This document shows positions 1 to 6,059 of a DNA stretch of 13,493 nt, one piece after another (position 1 is the first letter of the stretch; every line of letters starts with the position of its first letter). A program made the translations under genes and the position numbers. Source of the stretch: JAYEJW01 sp034716535. GTDB lineage: Bacteria; Pseudomonadota; Gammaproteobacteria; Chromatiales; Chromatiaceae. The DNA lies in contig JAYEJW010000199.1 of NCBI GenBank assembly GCA_034716535.1, positions 1 to 13,493 of the forward strand, in the 5' to 3' direction. The notes beneath the pieces were generated by a model. The model was not told the DNA's origin. It worked only from the letters and a program-made list of their open reading frames with translations, and did no database searches.

Positions 1-191
1 GTCTCGACCAGCCCGGCAGCATTCTGGTGGGGTTCGGTGAGGATGAGAGTCTGCGCCGAGCTCAGGCCGGCCCCGGTTCTCGCGATGCCGCCCACTCGGC
101 GGGCCGGGCGTCCCGCGGCCCTGAGGCGCTCCGTGACGATCCCGGCGATCCTTCCAGAGCCTATGACGATGATGCGTTTGCGGGTGAACAC
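1..191 (-). CDS. Rossmann-fold nucleotide-binding protein, possibly TrkA-N-like (partial, C-terminal part outside window)
   Basis: I translated this frame by hand; it stays open from a GTG at 191-189 to the window edge (63 codons). Residues 6-16 read RIIVIGSGRIA, a beta strand followed by a GxGxxA dinucleotide-binding loop and a helix (TERLRAAG). A second hydrophobic strand (TLILTE) follows at about residues 48-53. This beta-alpha-beta pattern is that of a small NAD(P)/TrkA-N type Rossmann domain; the TrkA-N assignment is inference from the short loops. The start lies 20 bases after the stop of the SLOG gene on the same strand, so the two are probably co-transcribed. The GGAG at 209-206 is rather far from the GTG (14 bases), so the start could differ. 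Most of the protein is missing and its full function cannot be read. Confidence 0.65.
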   Translation of the reverse strand, partial: MFTRKRIIVIGSGRIAGIVTERLRAAGRPARRVGGIARTGAGLSSAQTLILTEPHQNAAGLVE

Positions 192-211
192 AGCGGTTGC
201 GGCTTCTCCGT

Positions 212-994
212 CTAGCCGAAGTACAGTGACTGGAGCAGCGCCGGGAGGGCCCGCTCGGCCTCGGCCAGGACGATGGGTTGCAGCAGCTCGGCCCGTTCCT
301 CCAGAATGCCGAGCGCCGGAAGCTTGCCCAAACGCAACGCATCTGCGAGACGGTCCGCGGTGCGGCCGCTGCCGACGAGCAGCAGGGTCCGGCGGCCCGC
401 ACTTAGGCTGTGCTCAACGTCGAGAAGTGTCACCTTACCGCCGCCCGCAACCAGGGAAGCGGCGGCCGCTCGGTCCCCGAGAGCGCTTGCCGTATCGCTG
501 ATCCAAGGAGACTCGTCTCCCCAGCGATCGCCGGGGACCAGCAGGAAGTGCGTGTGATTCGGCTCCAGAGCGGTCCGCTGCTGGTCGGGTTCAGGGGGGT
601 CGGCAGGCAGTTTAACCGTACCACGCGCCGCCACGCCGATCAGCGGGAACCCGGCGCCGACTTCCGTCCGTGCCTGCCCCATCAGGGCCATCACGCCCGA
701 ATCCGTACCGCCGTCGATGACCGCGGCGCCGAGCCGATCGAGCAGTGGCGCGATCACGTCTCTGAACAGACTGCGCAGCCGTTGCGCCCGTTCTGGGCCG
801 AGCCCGTCGGCGCCGCCGACCAATACCAGCACGGGTTGAGGAGGAGACAGCCCGAGGACGCGCAGGGCAGCCGGCAACTCGTCGGGAGTGACGATGTCAA
901 CCGCCGAGACCGCGTGATTGCGGCTGAAATGCAGGGCACTAGGCTCCCGCACTGAGTCGCTTCCTCGTCCGTCCTGGCGTTCGTGCCGCTTCAT
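212..994 (-). CDS. TRPM-type SLOG (LSDAT, prokaryotic) domain protein
   Basis: This 260-residue soluble protein looks like the prokaryotic LSDAT branch of the SLOG superfamily. These are Rossmann-like nucleotide-ligand-binding domains related to the cytosolic N-terminal domain of animal TRPM channels. Landmarks: hydrophobic strand plus VGGADG at 59-64, AVIDGGTDSGVMALMG at 91-106 (the glycine-rich loop typical of SLOG proteins), EPNHTHFLLV near 144-153, and VAGGGKVTLLDV at 182-193. No membrane segment or signal peptide is visible. The ATG at 994 has no clear ribosome binding site. A GTG at 952 (residue 15) has AGGA about 9 bases upstream and is a credible alternative start, giving 246 residues. 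The gene follows the flavoprotein gene by 48 bases and precedes a Rossmann-fold gene by 20 bases. The ligand is unknown; a role as a sensor for a nucleotide-like molecule is inference from the family. Confidence 0.85.
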   Translation of the reverse strand: MKRHERQDGRGSDSVREPSALHFSRNHAVSAVDIVTPDELPAALRVLGLSPPQPVLVLVGGADGLGPERAQRLRSLFRDVIAPLLDRLGAAVIDGGTDSGVMALMGQARTEVGAGFPLIGVAARGTVKLPADPPEPDQQRTALEPNHTHFLLVPGDRWGDESPWISDTASALGDRAAAASLVAGGGKVTLLDVEHSLSAGRRTLLLVGSGRTADRLADALRLGKLPALGILEERAELLQPIVLAEAERALPALLQSLYFG

Positions 995-1042
995 ACGATG
1001 GAAACTCGCGCGTCATTCAGGACCTCCCGCAAGTTCATGCCG

Positions 1043-2038
1043 TTATCGCCTGGCCAACTTGAGACCACGCGTGACGAACATGTATTCGAGCGACTTGCGC
1101 ACCAACCGATTACGCAGAGAGAACGCGGATACCGATTCGAGCGTAGACTCCTGGCCCGTCGCTATCGCCTCCGCCGCGAGGAGAGCGCTGCGTACAGCCG
1201 GACCGATGCCCTCGCATAAATCACGCGAGGCGAGACCGGCCGCATCGCCAACGATGAACGCGTTACCGATACGTACTGTTTGAACCGCGTCGCGCACATA
1301 GTAACTATGCCCTTTCGGCTTGAAGGCATACCCTTTTACCAAACCGCATTGAGCTAAATCCTCGATAAATGCATCCCAGTGATAGTGAATGTCTTTTTGT
1401 CCTGATTTGAGCTGCACCGACATGCCACCTACACCGACATTCAGATAACCATTCTCCTTGGGTACATACCAAGAGTAGCCAGGCAGGCCGTGCCCGAGGA
1501 ACCATAGGTGGCAGGCATCGTCTTGATAATCGTATGCAAACTCCTGCTCCAGCGTTGCCACCTGCAGTTCACGCGCCCGTGGATTGCGTTCACGGAATAA
1601 CCGTCGATAGACAGGACAGCTCGTTCCCGCTGCACCCACCAGGTATCGGCACCGGTACCTGTCATCGAGGATGTATTCATCACCGTCTTTTTCGATCTTC
1701 TGCACCTTGTGGACCGCCACGTCGGCGCCCGAGCGCTGCAACAACCATTCATCGAACTCGTAGCGGCGGATGGAATGTTGCATGGACCCGAATCCAAACG
1801 ACAGACCGGCGAGATGAACCTTGATCGTTTCGAACGTCAGAAACCGATGTGGATACTCATGCACATTCATCTGCAGGTCGGACAGGACTTGCGGCGTGAT
1901 CCATCCCGCGCAGAGTTTGGTCCGCGGAAATGTCGATTTGTCGAGAACCAGGACATCGACACCCCTTTGTCTGAGCCACCAGGCGCAACTGGAGCCCGCG
2001 GGGCCACCACCGACAACGATGACCTCATGGGTTTGCAT
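1043..2038 (-). CDS. FAD-dependent oxidoreductase, geranylgeranyl reductase/FixC-like family
   Basis: This 331-residue flavoprotein has the para-hydroxybenzoate-hydroxylase fold. An N-terminal FAD-binding strand-loop reads VIVVGGGPAGSSCAWWL (residues 6-22), an acidic residue ends the second strand (VLDK, D33), and the FAD ribityl-binding motif is NAFIVGDAAGLAS (259-271). KLCAGWITP at 41-49 sits where geranylgeranyl-reductase-like proteins carry their KxCxG stretch. Such enzymes reduce isoprenoid double bonds or act as monooxygenase/dehydrogenase flavoproteins; the substrate here is unknown. The ATG at 2038 is preceded by GAGAGG, about 4 bases away, supporting this start. Base composition differs from most of the window: the line 1081-1140 counts to 53% GC against 63% for 10081-10140. 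It is first in a likely minus-strand operon with the SLOG gene, although the functional link is unclear. Confidence 0.88.
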   Translation of the reverse strand: MQTHEVIVVGGGPAGSSCAWWLRQRGVDVLVLDKSTFPRTKLCAGWITPQVLSDLQMNVHEYPHRFLTFETIKVHLAGLSFGFGSMQHSIRRYEFDEWLLQRSGADVAVHKVQKIEKDGDEYILDDRYRCRYLVGAAGTSCPVYRRLFRERNPRARELQVATLEQEFAYDYQDDACHLWFLGHGLPGYSWYVPKENGYLNVGVGGMSVQLKSGQKDIHYHWDAFIEDLAQCGLVKGYAFKPKGHSYYVRDAVQTVRIGNAFIVGDAAGLASRDLCEGIGPAVRSALLAAEAIATGQESTLESVSAFSLRNRLVRKSLEYMFVTRGLKLARR

Positions 2039-2456
2039 AAATCCTCTCAGGGGCTGTAGACATAACCTCGATGCCAGGGCACGGTATTATTCCTGCGTGG
2101 CTGTACGGACGAGCTCTTTTCCTACTGCCCGCCCCATCCCCGGCACCGACCAGGCCCCACCAAGCACCCCACGGCTCCAACACGACAGCGCACCGGGCGC
2201 CGAGACCGCCCCCCCGAGTTGTTGTCTCTGCGTTTCCTGCTTCTCGTTCGCGCCGCCGCGCTCGACCTGGAGGCGCGTCCGTGCCTTCTCGACCATACTT
2301 GCCATGATAGGCCAATAAGAGCGAAGCTGTCACCGGGCGCCAACTGTATGCAAGTGACGGATTTTCGGAATGTAGAGACTCCCGAGAGCAGAAGTTCTTA
2401 CCAGGGCGATCTACGCTCTCGCTCCTTGCCCTTAGATCCTGAATCCAGGAGTACCA
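2039..2456. other. 418-base divergent intergenic region without a convincing gene
   Basis: The region lies between the divergently transcribed flavoprotein (minus) and acyltransferase (plus) genes and should hold both promoters, but I cannot point to a convincing -35/-10 pair. The plus strand is C-rich around 2130-2220. Several overlapping open frames on both strands lack ribosome binding sites and recognisable domains. An 11-base direct repeat, CACCGGGCGCC, occurs at 2191-2201 and 2331-2341, exactly 140 bases apart. The AGGAG that serves the acyltransferase start is at 2447-2451. Confidence 0.5.
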
Positions 2457-3191
2457 GTGACCGATTTCATAATCTCTATCAGATCAGCCTTCTATTTTGT
2501 TTGTCTGATCCTGACAACCCTCGTTTTCAGCCTGCTGCTCATCGCCTTCGGCTGGTTGCTGAAATATCCAGTTTCCTCCGCCGTTGCAAATGCTTGGGGC
2601 TTGGTAAACCTGAAACTCATGAAGTGGATCTGCGGGCTCGACTACCGCATAGAGGGTGAAGAAAATATCCCGGAAGGAAGCGTCATTATTCTTTCCAAGC
2701 ATCAATCTGCTTGGGAAACCATAGCCTTCAAATGGCTGCTGCCGCCACTGCAGACCTGGGTACTAAAAAAGGAGTTGATGTCCATTCCCGTTTTTGGCTG
2801 GGCACTGGCGGTACTTGAACCCATAGCCATCGATCGGAACTCCGGCAGGAAGGCGGCCCGCCAGATTATCGATGCCGGGATTGAAAAACTGGGAAAAGGT
2901 CGCTCAGTGATTCTCTTTCCAGAGGGCACCCGGGTAGCTCCGGGTAGCCGTAAGAAATACGGTATCGGTGGTGCTCTATTGGCCCAGAAATCCGGCTATC
3001 CGGTGCTTCCCGTGGCTCACAATGCAGGGGTATTCTGGCGGCGCAGAGGACTGAAAAAGTACCCGGGCACTGTTCATGTGGTGTTTGGTCCACTGATCGA
3101 AAGCGAGGGCAAGAGCGCTGCTGCAATCAATAGGGAGGTAGAGTCCTGGATCGAGTCAACGATGCAGAAGCTGCCTCAAACAAGATCTTGA
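2457..3191 (+). CDS. PlsC-like lysophospholipid (1-acyl-glycerol-3-phosphate) acyltransferase
   Basis: This 244-residue inner-membrane acyltransferase transfers an acyl chain from acyl-ACP or acyl-CoA to a lysophospholipid, probably making phosphatidic acid. A hydrophobic N-terminal segment (about 8-36) anchors it. Block I is KHQSAWET with H82 and E87, the HX4E variant of the usual HX4D catalytic dyad; block II is IDRNSGRKA (125-133); block III is FPEGTR (154-159). The length fits the family. The start is a GTG at 2457 with AGGAG 5 bases upstream. Codon use is less GC-biased than in most of the window: 2761-2820 counts to 47% GC, 2701-2760 to 55%. It stands alone on its strand and is convergent with the HAD gene. 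The HX4E form is common in a proteobacterial subgroup (from memory), so I read it as active. The precise lipid substrate is not evident. Confidence 0.9.
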   Translation: MTDFIISIRSAFYFVCLILTTLVFSLLLIAFGWLLKYPVSSAVANAWGLVNLKLMKWICGLDYRIEGEENIPEGSVIILSKHQSAWETIAFKWLLPPLQTWVLKKELMSIPVFGWALAVLEPIAIDRNSGRKAARQIIDAGIEKLGKGRSVILFPEGTRVAPGSRKKYGIGGALLAQKSGYPVLPVAHNAGVFWRRRGLKKYPGTVHVVFGPLIESEGKSAAAINREVESWIESTMQKLPQTRS

Positions 3192-3209
3192 TACCGACCT
3201 GGTATCCAG
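3187..3209 (+). terminator. Hairpin at the stop codon of the acyltransferase, possible weak terminator
   Basis: CTTGATACC (3187-3195) can pair with GGTATCCAG (3201-3209) around a 5-base loop, with one mismatch. It overlaps the TGA stop of the PlsC-like gene. There is no run of T after it, so it is at best a weak or factor-assisted terminator between two convergent genes. Confidence 0.25.
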
Positions 3210-3283
3210 TGAGCTCCGGACCCGATTGCGCACCCCGGAGAGCGTCTGCGCCGCACCGTTAAACATGACCTTTGCTCTCTGGA

Positions 3284-4075
3284 TCAGGGGGACAGGGCGC
3301 TTGCCCGCCACCAGACCGGCAAATCGGCCACGGATTCGAGTACCGCGTCCGGCTTGATGTCCCCCGCGAGGTCCTGGGGGCGGAACTTGCCCGTGCGCAC
3401 GAGCAACCCGCGGATTCCCGCCCGTTGGGCACCGCCGACATCACCGCGGATGTCGTCACCGATCATCAGCGTGTCTTGAGCCGGCGCGCCCACCGCGGTC
3501 AGTGCGGCCTCGAAAAACGGCTGGGCCGGTTTGCCGAGTACCAGGGGCTCGACGCCCGTGGCGTGCTGCAGGGCCACCACGAAGGGCGCCGCGTCCAGGC
3601 GCAGGCCTTCGGGGGCTCTCCAGTAACGGGTCATGCCCAGAGCGATCAGATAGGGGGGTGGTTGTTCCATGAGCAGGCGGAAGGCGCGGTTGAGCGTGGG
3701 GAAGTCCCACCCCTTGCCCAGATCGCCCACGATCACCGCCCCGGCGCCGGTCTCTCTGTCCGCTGGAAGCTCCGGCAGGCCTGAAAACTCCGCCCGGGTA
3801 GCCTCGGGAACAAGCAGGACCAGGTCCTTGACGTTTCGCTGCCGCAGCCAAGTGCGTGCCGCCACCGGAGGGGTGAGGATCTCCTCCTCGTGGACCTCCA
3901 TACCCATGTGTGCCAGCTTTTCGGCGATGGCCGACCGGGGCCGGGAGCTGGTGTTGGTCAGGTACAGGTGCGGGATGGCCCGGGCCCGCACCCAGTCCAA
4001 CGCCTCCGCCGCCCCCGGGACGGGCTCATCGCCCTGGTAGAGGACACCATCGAGGTCGAACAGGATTGCCGTCAT
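3284..4075 (-). CDS. HAD superfamily IIA hydrolase (LHPP/NagD-like phosphatase)
   Basis: This 263-residue cytoplasmic phosphatase has all four HAD motifs. Motif I is FDLDGVLY with nucleophile D7 and acid/base D9; motif II is LYLTNTSS with T40; motif III is GKPAQPFFEAA with K182; motif IV is MIGDDIRGDV with D207 and D208. The large cap inserted between motifs II and III, together with GDDxxxDVxGAxxxG, is the class IIA (NagD, p-nitrophenylphosphatase, LHPP) layout. LHPP-type members hydrolyse phosphoamino acids or pyrophosphate; the substrate here cannot be read. The ATG at 4075 is 6 bases after the OsmC stop, and its AAGAGGAA ribosome binding site overlaps that stop, which implies coupled translation in one transcript. 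The gene is convergent with the PlsC-like gene. Confidence 0.92.
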   Translation of the reverse strand: MTAILFDLDGVLYQGDEPVPGAAEALDWVRARAIPHLYLTNTSSRPRSAIAEKLAHMGMEVHEEEILTPPVAARTWLRQRNVKDLVLLVPEATRAEFSGLPELPADRETGAGAVIVGDLGKGWDFPTLNRAFRLLMEQPPPYLIALGMTRYWRAPEGLRLDAAPFVVALQHATGVEPLVLGKPAQPFFEAALTAVGAPAQDTLMIGDDIRGDVGGAQRAGIRGLLVRTGKFRPQDLAGDIKPDAVLESVADLPVWWRASALSP

Positions 4076-4081
4076 TTCCTC

Positions 4082-4540
4082 TTACGATCTGTGGAGCACC
4101 TGTCCCTGCCGGTCCTCTACCTGGACCTGGATCGGTATCCCCTCGCGAATGCTCGCGCTGACCACGCAGAAGTCCTCGAACAGCGCCGCGCAACGGTCTA
4201 AACGCTTGGAGCTGGCGAGCTCGTCGCTGACGATGAGCTTGACCTCCATCCCTCCGATCCGCAGCCGCTTTTTCTCGTTCCGGATCATGATGCATGTGGC
4301 CTCGGTCTTGAGGCTGTGGGCCGGGGGCTCGTCCTTGGCCAGGCAGAAGAGCAGGCTTGCGCTCAGGCAGTTGGCCGCAGCTGCCGCCAACGTCCGCGCG
4401 GCGTTTGGGCCGTTGGTCTCGCCCAGCGGTGGCGGCTCGTCCATGAGCAGGTCCGCGGCCTTCTTCCAGTCGAACTTGACGTTGATCTGGTAGTCTTCGA
4501 GCTGTTCCAGGTGGATTGTGAAGCGGCCTTCTTCGGACAT
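4082..4540 (-). CDS. OsmC/Ohr-family protein
   Basis: This 152-residue soluble protein has an OsmC-type fold. Typical features are the long central helix ARTLAAAAANCLSASLLFCL (48-67), carrying C58 and C66, and the later FEDFCVVSASIREGIP (121-136) with C125. In OsmC/Ohr peroxidases one cysteine in each of these two places forms the reactive pair that reduces organic hydroperoxides. The spacing here resembles the YhfA-like or uncharacterised OsmC branch more than classical Ohr, so peroxidase activity is probable but not certain. I chose the ATG at 4540, preceded by GAGAGAGAAAACC, over an ATG at 4627 that would add a 29-residue tail with no family resemblance. Downstream is the HAD gene (6-base gap); upstream is a 35-residue small ORF. 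Confidence 0.85.
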   Translation of the reverse strand: MSEEGRFTIHLEQLEDYQINVKFDWKKAADLLMDEPPPLGETNGPNAARTLAAAAANCLSASLLFCLAKDEPPAHSLKTEATCIMIRNEKKRLRIGGMEVKLIVSDELASSKRLDRCAALFEDFCVVSASIREGIPIQVQVEDRQGQVLHRS

Positions 4541-4655
4541 GGTTTTCTCTCTCTGTACGGTGGGGACCGAGAAACTCTGCCTTGGTGAGCAGATGATGAT
4601 TCTCCTCTCCCCGCAAAAGGGTTCCATAGTCGAATACCTTGGGCGGCAAGAGGTA

Positions 4656-4763
4656 CTAAAGCTCGATCCGCGTCCCCAGGACTTGTAGAAGTTGGCGCAC
4701 CCACTCGGGATGGGCGGGCCATGCCGGGGCGGTGACCAGTATCAGGATCTTTTTTGCCGCCAT
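4656..4763 (-). CDS. Small 35-residue ORF with strong ribosome binding site, function unknown
   Basis: An ATG at 4763-4761 starts a 35-codon frame ending in TAG at 4658-4656. It is preceded by GGGGAGG with a 9-base spacing, the best Shine-Dalgarno sequence in this neighbourhood. The product begins MAAKKILILVTAPAW and continues with a predicted helix (EWVRQLLQVLG). A basic start followed by a hydrophobic beta-strand-like ILILVTA resembles the first strand of small alpha/beta proteins such as DsrE/DsrF-like ones, but I do not recognise a family. It may be a true small protein, a leader ORF for the OsmC-HAD transcript (115 bases to the OsmC start), or the stump of a truncated gene. No conserved continuation is evident in the other frames after the stop. 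Confidence 0.5.
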   Translation of the reverse strand: MAAKKILILVTAPAWPAHPEWVRQLLQVLGTRIEL

Positions 4764-4838
4764 CTGGGTGTGCCTCCCCGGTGAATACTGATCGAGAACG
4801 GTCCAAACTATAGCCAAAGCACAGCATTCCCGCACGCC

Positions 4839-5918
4839 ATGTCAGACTCAGGAAACAGGCCCACGCGTGGTCGCGGTGCCACCGCTAACCCCGACAGCCG
4901 CTATGCCGAGCACCAAAGGGAATCCTTTGACGACGGTTGGCACCAGGAGGAGGCCGATTCCCCGCGCACGGAGCTTCGGATCGATTCCAGCCGTACCGTC
5001 ATCAGCTACAATCGCTCGCCGGACATCCCCTTCGACCGCTCGATCAATCCGTATCGCGGTTGCGAGCACGGCTGCATCTATTGCTATGCCCGGCCGACCC
5101 ATGCCTGGCTTGGCCTCTCGCCCGGGCTGGACTTCGAGAGCCGGCTCTTCTACAAGCCGGACGCCGCTTCGCTGCTGGAGGGCGAGCTCGCCAAGCCGGG
5201 CTACAGCCCCGCTACCCTCGTGCTCGGGGCCAACACGGACCCCTACCAGCCCATCGAGCGGCGGTTGCGCATCACCCGGCAGATCCTGGAGGTCCTCGCT
5301 TCCTGTCGGCACCCCTTCGCAATCACCACGAAATCAGCCCTTGTGCTGAGGGACCTGGATCTGCTGGCGCCCATGGCGGAGCAGGGGCTCTGCGCGGTGC
5401 AGATTTCCGTTACGACGCTGGATCCAGGGCTTGCGCGGCGCCTCGAGCCCCGCGCGGTATCCCCCCGGCGGCGGTTGGACACGGTCCGTAGGCTTGCAGA
5501 TGCGGGTGTGGCGGTCGGTGTGCTGGTTTCACCCCTGATCCCGGGGCTCACGGATCAGGATCTGGAGCGGGTCCTGGGAGCAGCGGCAGAGGCGGGCGCG
5601 AGCCGGGCGGGCTGCCTGCTCATCCGTCTGCCGCTGGAGGTCAAGGACCTGTTCCGGGACTGGCTCGCCGAGCACTACCCCGATCGCGCCGAGAAGGTAC
5701 TCGGCCTGATCCGCCAGTGCCGGGCGCGGCGGCTGAACGATCCCGATTTCGGGACCCGGATGACCGGGACCGGCCCCTATGCCGAGCTTCTGAAGAGGCG
5801 CTTCGAGATTGCAGCGAACCGGCTGGGCTTGAAGAGACACGAGGATGACTGGGCCCTGGATTCGGGCCGGTTTCGGTCGCCGCGCTGCAGATGCGGGCAG
5901 CTCGCCCTGTTCGACTAA
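4839..5918 (+). CDS. PA0069-family radical SAM protein
   Basis: This 359-residue cytoplasmic iron-sulfur enzyme has the radical SAM motif CEHGCIYC (C75, C79, C82) within NPYRGCEHGCIYCYARPTH, typical of the spore-photoproduct-lyase-like PA0069 group. It coordinates a [4Fe-4S] cluster and cleaves S-adenosylmethionine; the substrate is unknown. Further typical elements are LGANTDPYQPIER (129-141), ITTKSALVLRD (162-172) and VLVSPLIPGLTD (228-239). The C-terminus carries CRCGQLALFD, with C350 and C352 close together. The ATG at 4839 begins MSDSGNRPTRGRGA, as family members often do with an RGRGA stretch, but the upstream bases show no good ribosome binding site. It diverges from the small-ORF/OsmC/HAD transcript, so 4764-4838 should contain promoters for both directions. 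Confidence 0.92.
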   Translation: MSDSGNRPTRGRGATANPDSRYAEHQRESFDDGWHQEEADSPRTELRIDSSRTVISYNRSPDIPFDRSINPYRGCEHGCIYCYARPTHAWLGLSPGLDFESRLFYKPDAASLLEGELAKPGYSPATLVLGANTDPYQPIERRLRITRQILEVLASCRHPFAITTKSALVLRDLDLLAPMAEQGLCAVQISVTTLDPGLARRLEPRAVSPRRRLDTVRRLADAGVAVGVLVSPLIPGLTDQDLERVLGAAAEAGASRAGCLLIRLPLEVKDLFRDWLAEHYPDRAEKVLGLIRQCRARRLNDPDFGTRMTGTGPYAELLKRRFEIAANRLGLKRHEDDWALDSGRFRSPRCRCGQLALFD

Positions 5919-5983
5919 GGTGCAAGGAGGACGGGAGTCCTAGTACAGGCGCTCCGAAGAGTCCGTAGCAAGATGGAGAGAGT

Positions 5984-6013
5984 CTCACGCGAAGTCGCGA
6001 AGGGCGCGAAGAC
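5984..6013. repeat. Short GCGAAG tandem repeat in intergenic spacer
   Basis: Three imperfect units of about 9 bases (CGCGAAGT, CGCGAAGG, GCGCGAAG) follow the word TCTCACG in the spacer between the convergent radical SAM and zincin genes. Similar 'CTCACGC-AAGGCGC-AAGG' strings are scattered through many proteobacterial genomes (from memory). Here it may be a single copy of such an interspersed repeat; only one copy is visible in this window. Confidence 0.45.
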
Positions 6014-6059
6014 GATCTACTGGCACGATGGCTGTCAGAGAAATTTGGGCGCTGCTGCA

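Noticed and set aside
2025..2343. Several overlapping minus-strand frames (102, 72 and 73 residues) in the divergent intergenic region
   Set aside because: None has a ribosome binding site or a known motif, they overlap each other, and they are rich in R, G and A as expected by chance.
4541..4627. Upstream ATG giving the OsmC protein a 29-residue N-terminal extension
   Set aside because: The extension does not resemble OsmC proteins, and the ATG at 4540 has a nearby purine-rich ribosome binding site and a normal length.
5928..5941. AGGAC-GGGA-GTCCT hairpin after the radical SAM gene
   Set aside because: The stem has only five pairs and no T-run follows; too weak to call a terminator.
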